From contig JAEMWC010000391.1 of assembly GCA_016490735.1 (NCBI GenBank), positions 315,001 through 379,000 of the forward strand: DNA of 64,000 nt, given 5' to 3'. Source of the DNA: Pachyseris speciosa (lineage: Eukaryota; Cnidaria; Anthozoa; Scleractinia; Pachyseridae). Shown one piece after another: positions 44,908 through 54,834 of the stretch. The position numbers and the translations under genes were made by a program. Position 1 is the first letter of the stretch; each line of letters starts with the position of its first letter. A model generated the notes under the pieces. The model did not search any database, was not told where the DNA came from, and was given only the letters and a program-made list of their open reading frames with translations.

Positions 44908-46284
44908 TGCGGAGCGCAAAACACAGACATCAAGAAATTTAGCGGATAGATTTTCAATGTCTTCATAAATAAACCAGCGAGGCAAACTTAACTACATGCT
45001 ACTTTGCGGGAAACTACAGACACTACAAAACAATGGAATCCAGGGGTCCGAATTTCCCTTGCTTCAACTTAAGGCACACAAATATAAAATTGGACAACGT
45101 CATACCTACAAATCGAGGAGAATTTCGGATCCTTGCGTCACCGTAATCCACACAACATTGCAAACATCATACTTAAAAATCGAGGACTCTTGCTTTAGTA
45201 AATCTCCAAAGATCTGTTTCTTGAAATACAACACTTCTAAATCCAGGGATCCAAAATTCGGACCCTAGTCTTAAAGAATCCGCAAAATATTGTATTCAAA
45301 AACGAGACAAATATAAATCTAGGGTCCGAATTGCTTGAACTATTTCGCCAAATTCTGTCAGTAAAAAAAAGCGCCACTTTAAAAGCTAGGTTTCGCAAAT
45401 TCATTGCTTAGCCTAAAGCTTAAGCAACTATGAGATGGAACTCAAATCTTCAAGTAAATTTCTTAGCAAATAAGAAAAGGAATGGGGCTTCGCTTCGCTT
45501 TGGTTCAGTTGACTCTTCGGTCAAACTTGTTCTTGTTACACAATTGTCACTGAAAAATATCAGGCTGTAAATCACGGATGTATCAAAAGAGAACGCCAGT
45601 GGAAAGCTTGACAAACTTATATATATACCGGCTAATCTGATTACATTTTTAGCGGGTTTGAAAGACTTCAGCAGAAAGTTTGGATTGCCGGGCATTTAGT
45701 CTGTGTGAAACCGTGTCCGTGAGTAAGTCAACTCGCCAGAAAATTATCGGCTATCAGCAGAGCTGTATAAAATATTCTAGTGGAATAGTTGTAGAAGACG
45801 TCCTGTTTTGATCACTGCTCAAGGAGGCTCGCGACCTGAGTCGGCTCTCAGAGCGGCGGATATCGAACTTACTACGGTTATTAGCCGTTGCCAGGCCGTT
45901 ACAAATGTAAACGTTCTAGATTCAGTGTGGTATGAATTTTCAAGGTCACTCTTATTGTCCTCATGTATTAGGCTTCATTCAGCAGAATGCAGTTAGCAAT
46001 AGGAGTCTTTGAACATCACACAACAAATGCTTGATTTTGTGTTTTGCAATTGCGCCAAACTGATCCCTGTAGAAAAGTTAGTGTCAGTGGCACAGGTCGA
46101 TATGAATCAACCGATAGAACCATAGAATCCGGAGGAAGACGAATGTATTTTAAAGTAGCTAAACGTCATTAAAACTGAACAGAAAAATACCAGAACGGAT
46201 GATATGGTTCCCGATGGGATGGAAAATAGCTTTTTGCTTCTTTTCTTTAGAGCTTTTGGCTGTTTTTCGTTGAACGAGTTGGGG
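44908..46284. other. No recognisable gene
   Basis: Flank of the L1 insertion continuing the DNA left of 39455. Some direct repetition (AATCGAGGA, CAGGGATCC, GGGTCCGAATT motifs at 45040-45320). Short frames with no protein-like pattern. Confidence 0.5.
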
Positions 46285-46520
46285 ACCAGGTGTGGGATAC
46301 CCAAACCAAAACGAGGGTTAATTTTTTGCGCATTTTCTGTGACTCCAAATTTCACATTCAGTTAGTTTCTTCACTTTGGGCAAAACAACTTCATCTTCTT
46401 TCGAATTTCTTCGTGTAAAGGGCATAAAAATCGGGAACTAGTTTAAAGATACTCCGGAAGGTGAATTTCCAAGTGCTAAAACGTAAGAGCAAAATAGTTT
46501 TCTTAGGAAAAGCTTAAAAC

Positions 46521-46850
46521 TTGGATCCTGACTTGCATGGCGCTCGGATTGTGTGGTTGAAAAACAAAATGATTCAACGCTTCAAGGGCATTTCACTTTA
46601 CTGCGGCATCTTCCAGCTCACCAAGAAAGGTCACTTAACAGTTCACCTTTCATTAATGGGAGGAACGTGTAGCTCAAACTTAGAGGAAGAAGTTCTTCCT
46701 TTGGGCAAACCGCTTGCTATTTTTGGACGGAGATTCGTGTTTTTACTAAAGTGGATACGTATTTTCAAGAACCTCTACATCACAGGTAAATCAAATAAAT
46801 TGAAGCTTAACATTTGGTTAAGTCGTTTACTTTTCTTGGATCTGGAATGA
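46521..46850 (+). pseudogene. Conserved unknown frame, longest copy
   Basis: A 109-codon plus-strand frame with IVWLKNKMIQRFKGISLYCG, FQLTKKGHLTVHLSLMGG and NLEEEVLPLGKPLAIF. It joins in one frame the two peptides that are separate at 31252-31712, which supports their having been one protein. Flanking frames are interrupted. No domain recognised: no zinc ligands, no DDE or polymerase residues. Confidence 0.4.
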
Positions 46851-47597
46851 AACTTGTATTTTTCTTTCGACTGGACATAAATAACCATCATCTCTACTCG
46901 TTTTGGACGCAAATAAGTAGAGTGAGTGTTTGTTTTGCTGTTTTGCTTCCAAGCGCTCGCGAACGAGTGTTTTTACTCCGCTTGGCTGACTGTTTTTCGA
47001 CGTCTGTTCCTACAGCGTTAAGACATTTTTGCCCTTATCTTATTTACACGTCATCGTAATGACTCCTCGTAAAAAAGGATTAAAGCTCCCGCTAAATGAT
47101 CAGACATTTTCATCCAACATCGTGTTTGTCAAACATAACGTTGGGTGGCTAAACGCACAAACAATGTTTGATCAAACACTAGACAGAGTGAGTACACAGA
47201 ACGATTTTTTGCGTATCATCGCTGAAATTTCGACGTTATTTGGTTCACTTGGTTGCATGCTTTGTTGGTTGGGATGGCTAAATGATCAAACATTTGTTCG
47301 TAACGCGAAATGTTGGATGAAAATATTTCAGGGATCTAGATCAAACATGGAAAGCCATTTAAAAGCAATATTGAGAGATGTGGCTAAACGGTCAAACATG
47401 CTTGTCCAACACGACGTTGGATGAAATGTTTGATAGTTTTTTCTTTGTTAAAATTTTCATTCGTACAAACATACGCATCGTATATTGTTTTCTTGTAATG
47501 TTTAAATGTTTAGAAGTTTTTGCACCGCGGTCAATTCCTGTTGACTGCTCTAAACATAAAATATTGGCGCAAGGAAAGCCATGCGTAGTTGTTCAAT

Positions 47598-47779
47598 AGA
47601 CCTTTTTAGCTTTCCCATTGTAGACCACGTGATGTTACCCTAGAGAACTGTTTCTTTGAAATTTCGCCTTATTCACGTGCATATGTACGCATAATTTATG
47701 AAAAGACAAAAGGCAAATTCCCTTGGGAAGACCACGTGGTCTACATTGGGAAAACAAAATCGACAAGCTAAAAAGGTCT
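47598..47779. mobile_element. MITE with AGACCTTTTTAGCT ends
   Basis: AGACCTTTTTAGCTTTCCCA, then TTGTAGACCACGTG, at the left; the inverse at the right (CCACGTGGTCTACATTGGGA and AGCTAAAAAGGTCT). About 182 bp, non-coding. Related copies at about 30100-30120 lack it, marking the insertion point. Confidence 0.8.
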
Positions 47780-48075
47780 GCCCAGAACAAAAAAAATTAT
47801 AATCGTGGAGCTCCGCTTTTAGGCTTGGCTAAATCTATATATTAATTATTAAATAGATTAAGGATACAACTGATGTTCACTTCATGCAGCGTCCATGAGG
47901 AGAATAAAGTGGTTCCTGTTCTTGATAGAGTGAGCATTCAAATAAGCTATTGAAGCGTTGGTGTTGCAGCGCTCATCAGAATTAGTCGTGACAGTCATTC
48001 AGTTCAACGTCGCCCGATAGCAGAATGCGTGCGATAGCGAATGACGTAGGTAATTCGAGTTGTAAGGCACTTTAG

Positions 48076-49293
48076 TAATCTCGTACCCAGATCTCTTATG
48101 GACGAAGCCGAAAGTGAGATCTGGTCAAGAAAGAAAATTCAATTTTTGTGTTTGGCTGTTTAAACTGGCCAGTGTCCAACCCCTTCTTTGAACAATTGCG
48201 CGGCCAGCTTGAAATTCTTCCAGGGAGGCTTTATATTTCCAGGACGATAAGAAAAATTTAAAGTTCCCTCTCCCCGGTAAATGAAGAGAGAGTCGGTCTA
48301 TACAATCATTAACGAAGTTTTCCCTATTTTCTAAAGTTCTTCGACGGTTTTCAACCACAACTAGCTAACCATGCAGCAAACAAAGGCGGAAAATATAAAT
48401 TCTAACTTGCAGACTTGTAGTGATGATACATCTGCCAATTGAAACCTCTCACGTCAAAAACACCCAAATAAAAGAAAAAAAGTTGCATAGTATGAACAGT
48501 ATTTATTATTCTTTGTTACATACTGGTTTGAGCTGTAGTGACAACATTGATGAGTTCCATGAGAGCCGAACTGTAGCAAACAAAAGCTATCTCGAGTCAC
48601 GAGTAAGTTGCTCAAGTCATTCAGAGAGCAATCCACGAAGCGGTGCGCTTGGTCGGCCACAACATAGACTACGCTTTTAGTAAAGATCTGATAACAACAT
48701 TTCTGGGCTCTGTATTTTTTACAACTGACAAGCGCTTCTGGATGAGAAAACACGATGTTAACAAGCCCATGCACGAAGGCACATAAACGCATTTTCAACA
48801 GAATTACCTCAGTCGCACATTAATTCCTAAATGTTTGTTCGCCTCTAAACAGCTAACACAGATTATTTCTACTTATTGCCCTTGCTTCTTAATCTTATCA
48901 ACTTGATTGATCATCAAAGTGCAGCAAAGTGGCAATGGCGACACAATAAATGCAATCGAGCAATAATTACCGTCAAAAAACAAGCTAGTTGAGGTTACAT
49001 TCGGTAGGAGCTAGTGTATTGAAGACTTGCCATGGCGTCTCTATTTTTCTGCACAACCACTCAAGGCCTCCAGTTGTTTTTGTATTAAATTTCTGAGCGG
49101 AAACTTCGCGGCAGACCAACACTCTGTCAGATTCATCGCTCGATACGGCCGCCACTGTTTACTGTTGAGATTTATTTCAAGCATGCGCTCTTACATCGAC
49201 TGTCACATTCCTGACAGGCGGTCACGTGCACAAATCGGATTTGACCAGATCTCGCCTTCGGCTTCGTCCATAAGAGATCTGGGTACGAGATTA
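48076..49293. mobile_element. 1.2 kb DNA transposon with 50-bp TIRs and 9-bp target duplication
   Basis: TAATCTCGTACCCAGATCTC, then TTATGGACGAAGCCGAAAGTGA..., starts the left end. The right end is its inverse with a few changes, through GAGATCTGGTCAA. GCACTTTAG flanks both sides (48067-48075 and 49294-49302). No transposase is readable inside: the longest minus frame (48454-48798) is cysteine/tyrosine-rich and shows no family pattern. 9-bp duplications fit Mutator-like elements. Confidence 0.88.
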
Positions 49294-49302
49294 GCACTTT
49301 AG

Positions 49303-50649
49303 CTTTGAAGAAACCTTTGAGAGTGAAGTTCGCGGTCCTTCGCAAATTGCAGCCTTGCTTCCAAGCACAGCAAATATTGGCTTTTGGTGATGAAAAATCG
49401 TGCCACCAGAACTTTGGCCGATCCAGTCATATCGAAATAACGATAGGGTAAATGTAAAATAAACCAGCGTGAAAGGTATAAACGACGAAAGGGCGGAGCG
49501 TGTTGATCGTCTTGCCACCGCCATCTTTGCACCACTCACCACGATCACGCGTTCTCATCCATAGTTTAGAGATATATTTTAAGCTAAGCGAATCTCTGAA
49601 TATTTTTAAATGAAGATTACGAGATAAACTCTTACATGAATTTTTATCTTCATAATACAATATTGTCATATAATGTCATGTGATTCCTGGGTACCTTGAT
49701 TTAATGCATTGTAATTTTAATGTAACTTATTTAGTAGTATTAGTATTGAAAAACCTCCTTGGGGAGTGCTAATAAAGTCTTTGCTGTACTCTATACTGAT
49801 TTTATCTTGTAAAAAATGTTCAAAAAATGGCTGTTTTGTTTGCCAATGAATCACATTAAGATTCCATTCAACTGTGGCATCTTTTACAATCTAGCCGCTA
49901 TGCCATTCAAACATTTTTCAAACATGTTCACATCCCAGCGCTATGAGAATTACAACTGGGAAGAGTTACTTCTTACTAGAGGGTTGAAATCCCTTTGTAT
50001 TTTAACTTGACCTCCACTGGAGAAAAAATTCCGTCCGTGGAAGAAAAAGTTAAAAAAATAATAACCAGTGGCTTACAAGAAGTTAGGGGACAAGCATTAG
50101 CGACAGTGAGAGTGACAAGCCAGTTCCTTTTACAAACTAACAAAGCTATTTCTAATGATCCGATTCTGAAAGTGATGGGGAATACACTGCCATTGTGGGA
50201 GAAGCATGGTGTAGTGAAAGTGAAGTAATGCTGAGTGATTGTAAGAGTGTGGGTGAGAGTGATGAAACTGACAGTGGACTTGAACTATCACTGAAAAAGA
50301 AAAGGTGCAGCACTTGAAGTGGGCATACTAAAGCACGTGTTGCTCTAAACTGAACCTAGCTTTATCACCACTTCCATGACACCCATCATTTAAGCCTTTT
50401 GTTGCAACTACAAGTGAAACACGGAATTCAAAAACAAAACTAAGTTTTAAGAGATCAAGCGACTATTAAGTGAGTTCATTATCATTAATCAAAAGTGGAT
50501 TGCCAAGAACATACACAGATTAGCAAAATACATTGCCAAACTTTTGGCAAAAGTTTCCACAGCCACCTAAGCAACTACTGCTGAACAATCGTCAACACCC
50601 CCAACCCAAACAAAAACAAACATCATAACCCCCCTCTACATAAATGATG
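49303..50649. other. Region with possible gene remnant, otherwise unrecognised
   Basis: About 49560-49810 is AT-rich and ends like a polyadenylated 3' end (AATAAAGTCTTTGCTGTACT). About 49816-50228 holds two protein-like frames (separate entry). 50230-50649 is without signal. Confidence 0.4.
49816..50228 (+). pseudogene. Broken unknown protein-coding fragment
   Basis: Two plus frames overlap at 49995-50010. The first has RYENYNWEELLLTRG, the second has STGEKIPSVEEKVKKIITSG and WEKHGVVKVK before a stop. Composition is protein-like and the two read as one region with a frameshift. No family recognised. It may be a host-gene retrocopy or transposon exon. Confidence 0.3.
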
Positions 50650-50658
50650 AACCCTCCC

Positions 50659-50931
50659 ATTCTCGTCCCGCTAATCTTTACTCCGCACTGCGCAGGCTTG
50701 ACGAAACAAGTGACTCTTGAAAGATCAAACAGGTTTACGATTCTGATTGGCTTTCACAAACAATTCAAATAAATGGAAGTAAAACAAAACTCTAATGTGG
50801 CGCTGAACCCTAAGCATGCGCAGTTCAGCCAAAAGTCCGATGTTTTTGGACTTCCAAATCGGAACTTTCCAGGGTCGCTCGTTTCCCATCCACTGGTCAA
50901 GGCGAACAGAGACCCTGGGTACGAGGTTGCG
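50659..50931. mobile_element. 273-bp MITE flanked by AACCCTCCC
   Basis: AACCCTCCC occurs at 50650-50658 and 50932-50940. Between them the right end (CCCTGGGTACGAGGTTGCG) inverts to CGCAACCTCGTACCCAGGG. This is close to the TIR of the 48076 element (TAATCTCGTACCCAG) and loosely to the left end ATTCTCGTCCCGC. The same terminal motif and 9-bp duplication suggest one transposase serves both. Confidence 0.75.
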
Positions 50932-50940
50932 AACCCTCCC

Positions 50941-51885
50941 TGTTGATCTTTTAGTTTTAGTCTATTTCGCTATTTTAGTCTATTTTTGAAAGGAGCTATA
51001 GATATTAATTAAATGTTCAGGGTACAAATTAGTTTTTACTATATCGTGCTCCTCTTCCTTCTGTTTTCGTGCACCTTGTGTTTAACCTAAAAGTAATTCT
51101 TTATGTCTGCTAAGCAGCAACAATATCGATAGTCGTAAAAGGAATACAACTTTCTTTAATTTTCCAGACATGTTTCGACGGTGCATCCGTCATCATCAGA
51201 ATACAGTTTTTGAAATCGCCGTATTGCGTTTCCGGAATAGACCGAGAGTAATTAATGCATGTTTGTGATATCCGCTCCGGTTTTAATATAAATAAGGTAA
51301 CTCGAAATAATGGATGGTATAAACTACAGCGTAAATAAAATTCAGAATCTTTGGCACCGACTGGACATAACAGGCAAGATTCTACGGCACAGCGCCTCTA
51401 TTTAGTCTAGATATTTTTCGGAGAGGCCCTCCAAGGGGTAGAAACGACAGAGATATGGCTCAGAAAATAGGCAACAATTTTCTCCCAAACAACGAGAACC
51501 GAAAGAAACTGGCAGTTTGCGGCAAGGACAATTCACTTTCCATTCCTCTTGTTTTGTTTTTGTTTTGTTTTGTTTTGTTAGTTTGTTTGTTTTTTTCTCC
51601 GACAGTGACATTTGTCCCCGACCGAAACTAGCGCCGAGAGACAGAGTCGATTCTACCTTTTGCACAAGTTTTTTCCAACCTGTAACATTTATCTCTGTTG
51701 AGTGACAAGTTGGAGAATGGAACGGAACTACGGGAGCTGTAATGTCAAAAAATCACACTCACTTTCTGGAAAGGGAAAAATGGAAAAATTTAATATTTTC
51801 AAAAGCAAAACAAAAAAATGGATTTTATTAAATTTAACCACTTTTCTTAATTAATAAATTTTATCAATTTTCTTCTTAAACAGCA
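50941..51885. other. Spacer with hammerhead-like motif and TTTTG run
   Basis: Apart from the ribozyme-like motif, there is a (TTTTG)n-rich stretch at about 51548-51600. No gene seen. Confidence 0.45.
51165..51205 (-). ncRNA. Hammerhead-ribozyme-like motif (candidate)
   Basis: On the minus strand CTGATGA (51199-51193) is followed by one T, GACGG, a 5-nt loop, CCGTC and GAAAC (51176-51172). These are the conserved hammerhead boxes with a 5-bp stem II. The architecture, including the single extra base, is the same as in the Penelope remnant at 37102-37133. The surrounding DNA to about 51420 may be a decayed Penelope-like end, but no protein is readable. Confidence 0.4.
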
Positions 51886-52166
51886 AAACAAAAATTAATG
51901 TTTAGATATATAAATTCAGAAAACTATTTAAAAGAGAAATTTCCATAAGTAAAACAAAAATTAATGTTTAAGTAGTAATAATTCAGAAAACTATTTAAAA
52001 GAGAAATTTCCATAAGTAAAACAAAAATTAAGTAAAAAGTAAAGGAGATAAAGTGCATTGACAACCCCCTAAAAAGCAGAAATTTGGTATGGAAAAATAT
52101 AAGTAAAAAGTAAAAGAGGCGATACAAAGTGCATTGACACCCCCCTAAAAAGCAGAATTTTGGCAT
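51886..52166. repeat. Two pairs of tandem repeats beside the Polinton-like element
   Basis: The segment AAAACAAAAATTAATGTTTA...TTCAGAAAACTATTTAAAAG...TTTCCATAAG occurs twice (about 51886-51950 and 51955-52025). A second segment, AAGTAAAAAGTAAA...AAAGTGCATTGACA...CCCCCTAAAAAGCAGAA, also occurs twice (about 52031-52090 and 52101-52162). They lie directly downstream of the polymerase/helicase gene. Confidence 0.85.
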
Positions 52167-52178
52167 GGTTCAGTCGGT

Positions 52179-54071
52179 TTAATCGAAGTAAATGGTTAAT
52201 TTTTTTATTATTTCTTGTTTTTTATTATTGATCTGTTCAAATGCTTGATCTTTAGATTTTTTACCATATCTAGCCATTGTTTTATATCTCATTCCGTCGA
52301 TAATAGAATCGAAAAATAGATGTTTGTTTTTCGTGTCGTCTTTGATGGTTAATTTCTTTTCCAGTTTAGCTATTCTTTCTCTTAGTTGATCTTTATTTTC
52401 TATTTTAACTTGATACTCAACTTTTTTGACCTTTTTCAATGGATTACACTTTATGTTTAATAACTTTTTACCATATATATTGGAATATTCTTCGATGTAT
52501 CCATTTTCAACTTTTTCGAGACTTTTCTTATCATTGCTCGGTGCATTTATGATTAATTCTATTTTTGGTGTTTTATCCTTATTTTTATACACTTGGCTGT
52601 TTTTGTTCGTCAAATACCATTTAAGGCGTGTTTCTATGTCTTCACAAGTTGATCCTACATATACTTTTTTGTCGCTAAACGTTACTTTATAGATTTTCCC
52701 GTTAGAGTATAAGCTGTTTAATTTAGCATTAGTTAATTCTAATACAGGTGATCTTCGGTTGAAGTATTTATTGTTTAATTCTTTGTTGTTGATAAGGATG
52801 TACTCAAATTTAGTTGTTCGTGACATTGCGGTGTACAATTGTTTCTTATCCATTCGGTTAACGTCGTGAATATTATAGTGTTCGTTAATATCACAGCCTT
52901 GATACTTGTACACAGTTACACAGAAGCTTGGGATGAAAGACTCGGAGAACTCATTTTGTTCAAACCATTCGTTATTTATTTTAAACTGGCCATTTGATAT
53001 GTCTTCTATTATGAATTCCATCGTATTAAATATTTGTTTGTCCTTGATGTTTTGTGTTGCGAGAACTGGCATACCAATACATACTCGGTAGTTCTCTTTC
53101 TTGTTATTGTATTTGAAATCGACTGTAATATATCTTTTGTCTTTGACGAATCTCTCGCAGCATTCTGTATCAACCTTTATCCTGGTTGAGTTTAAGTAGC
53201 ATATGTTTTTATAAAGTTTATTATCGATTTGTTGGAAGTATGCCGAGATTTTACCATAATTAAGGAATTTGTCTAACATCTTATGTGTCTGTTTGTCGTA
53301 TCTACAAGATTTTTCAATATATTGGAGAGCTTGTATGTTGGGGCACATTTCTCTTACAGTTTTAGATTCAAGATAATTATGGTGTATTTGACTACCGGGC
53401 TCAACAGGTTCACATTGATTAGGATCTCCAAACATGTATACCTTATTGTTAAACATTGTAAAGGCCTCGTAAATCTTAGTCATCCACTTATTAGGTACCA
53501 TACTGAATTCTTCAATGAATAACGTTCTATTTTCGAGACTATAGATATCTCTACCATTCCATTCACAAAAGTAAGAATCAAATGTATGACATATTTTGTA
53601 TACATAGTCTTTTTCAACTCCTTTCCCAATCAACCTACTTTTAACGTTTTCAATAGCCTTGTTAGTAAATGACAGCACGAGTGGATTGGTAGCCTCCTTG
53701 ACCATTTGACAGAGCTTAGTTGTTTTACCACTACCAGCCTGACCATTAAAAATACACCCTTTACCGCCTTCAACCTTATAACTATCGTAATCAAAGTTCT
53801 CTCTATAGTGCTTCTCAAAGTACGATAATTTAGAGTCTGTGACATATGCCCTGCCTATCTTTTTGGTACTAAATTTAACGTCCTTTTTGTTCTTAAACGA
53901 TATTTTAGGGTTTGTTATATATATACCATCAGTGTTGTAACCAAATAGGACACTTTCTTCACCATGACACGCTTCTATTAGCTGAAGACACTTTAATATA
54001 GCCTCAGACACAACAAATCGGTTAATACTGGTGTTATCTGAGAAGATACGCTTACAAGTTTGTTCCCTGAT
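52179..54071 (-). CDS. PolB C-terminal part fused to SF1 helicase and GIY-YIG nuclease
   Basis: The frame is open from 54071 (just after a stop at 54072-54074) to 52179, 631 codons. Residue numbers count from the GTG at 54011. Polymerase motif C is FGYNTDGIYI (23-32). About 55 residues later an SF1 helicase begins: Walker A GQAGSGKTT (90-98), Walker B LFIEEFSMV (164-172), GDPNQCEPVEPG (195-206), TVYKYQGCDI (366-375) and YTAMSRTTK (393-401). A GIY-YIG domain follows (KIYKVTFSDKKVYVGSTCED, 439-458, then TRLKWY), and a coiled-coil-like basic tail (about 530-610). Polymerase, unwinding and nicking activities on one chain would suit replication of the element. It is the 3' part of the polymerase gene, cut off by the upstream stop and insertion. 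Start codon unknown; GTG is unlikely in animals. Confidence 0.8.
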   Translation of the reverse strand: MREQTCKRIFSDNTSINRFVVSEAILKCLQLIEACHGEESVLFGYNTDGIYITNPKISFKNKKDVKFSTKKIGRAYVTDSKLSYFEKHYRENFDYDSYKVEGGKGCIFNGQAGSGKTTKLCQMVKEATNPLVLSFTNKAIENVKSRLIGKGVEKDYVYKICHTFDSYFCEWNGRDIYSLENRTLFIEEFSMVPNKWMTKIYEAFTMFNNKVYMFGDPNQCEPVEPGSQIHHNYLESKTVREMCPNIQALQYIEKSCRYDKQTHKMLDKFLNYGKISAYFQQIDNKLYKNICYLNSTRIKVDTECCERFVKDKRYITVDFKYNNKKENYRVCIGMPVLATQNIKDKQIFNTMEFIIEDISNGQFKINNEWFEQNEFSESFIPSFCVTVYKYQGCDINEHYNIHDVNRMDKKQLYTAMSRTTKFEYILINNKELNNKYFNRRSPVLELTNAKLNSLYSNGKIYKVTFSDKKVYVGSTCEDIETRLKWYLTNKNSQVYKNKDKTPKIELIINAPSNDKKSLEKVENGYIEEYSNIYGKKLLNIKCNPLKKVKKVEYQVKIENKDQLRERIAKLEKKLTIKDDTKNKHLFFDSIIDGMRYKTMARYGKKSKDQAFEQINNKKQEIIKKLTIYFD

Positions 54072-54470
54072 TTAAAATAAATTGTTGTAGTGGTCAATTG
54101 TAACATTTCTATTATCAGCCATTGCTCTGGTCCAACAACACATTGCAGTATCGTAATCTGTGCAAGTGAACCCATTATTTGTTTTATTGTATTTTCTACC
54201 AAGTTCACCGATAAAACTGTTGGCAAGCTTTTTAGCTTCACGCTCTGGGAATTTGTCGAAGATATACTTTATGAAACTCTTAAACGTATCAGGTTTGAGT
54301 GCCCTTTTAGTTATTATTTTGTATTTGATTTGCGATAATGGCATGTTCAAAGTGTCTACGAGATATGATATTAAGTGATGGTTCGCATAAAAACTATAGA
54401 AATACCGGCAACGCAGCGGGAACTCATCCGGTGGATGTTTCCAATTAACTAATTAAAATACGGCTTCGTG
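54072..54470 (-). pseudogene. DNA polymerase B, palm segment with motif B, between stop and insertion
   Basis: Same minus frame as 52179-54071, open from about 54460 to a TAA at 54072-54074. It contains HHLISYLVDTLNMPLSQIKY and motif B KKLANSFIGELGRKY (the K..NS.YG-type box of family B polymerases, with FIG). A single in-frame stop separates it from motif C about 40 codons later; no shift is needed. Upstream the polymerase-like frame fades near 54465, the approximate edge of the 4.8 kb insertion. Confidence 0.8.
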
Positions 54471-54834
54471 ATTGGTTGAAAAACTAAAATATCGAAAAAA
54501 TGGTAATAAAATATTCAAAAACCCCGCTTTTCTGTTCCATATTTGGAATATAGCTATTGTTCTACATGTCTTGTTCATTTCAAGACAAATGTACGTGGGG
54601 AACCATGGTAACGACCGGTTCCGTAAAATTCCGCCATCTTGGATTGTTGTCATTAGCCGACAGAAGTTGTCAATATATGTCTAGTTTTTTGGGTGATTTC
54701 GCTTCTTTTTCAAACATCTATATATCCTTGATGTATTCTGTCTTTCGTGGCTGTTTGTCGCTGTCCTTTCCATTCTGAGTGGGGATTCGGTGATCCACAC
54801 GGGTCAACGATAAAATTGAAGATCGCAAACAAAA

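Larger units (their letters stand above)
46285..47840. repeat. GGAGCTCC-family copy in inverse orientation
   Basis: Left to right it is the reverse complement of units 1 and 2. It begins with the CCAGGTG...CCCAAACCAAAACGAGG segment, then TTCATCTTCTTTCGAA, the conserved frame (46521-46850), AGTAAA...GTCGACG, a GATCAAACATTT cluster (47080-47440), one AGAGCAGTC subrepeat and the end GGAGCTCCGCTTTTAGGCTT GGC at about 47808. A MITE (47598-47779) is inserted near its right end. Confidence 0.8.
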
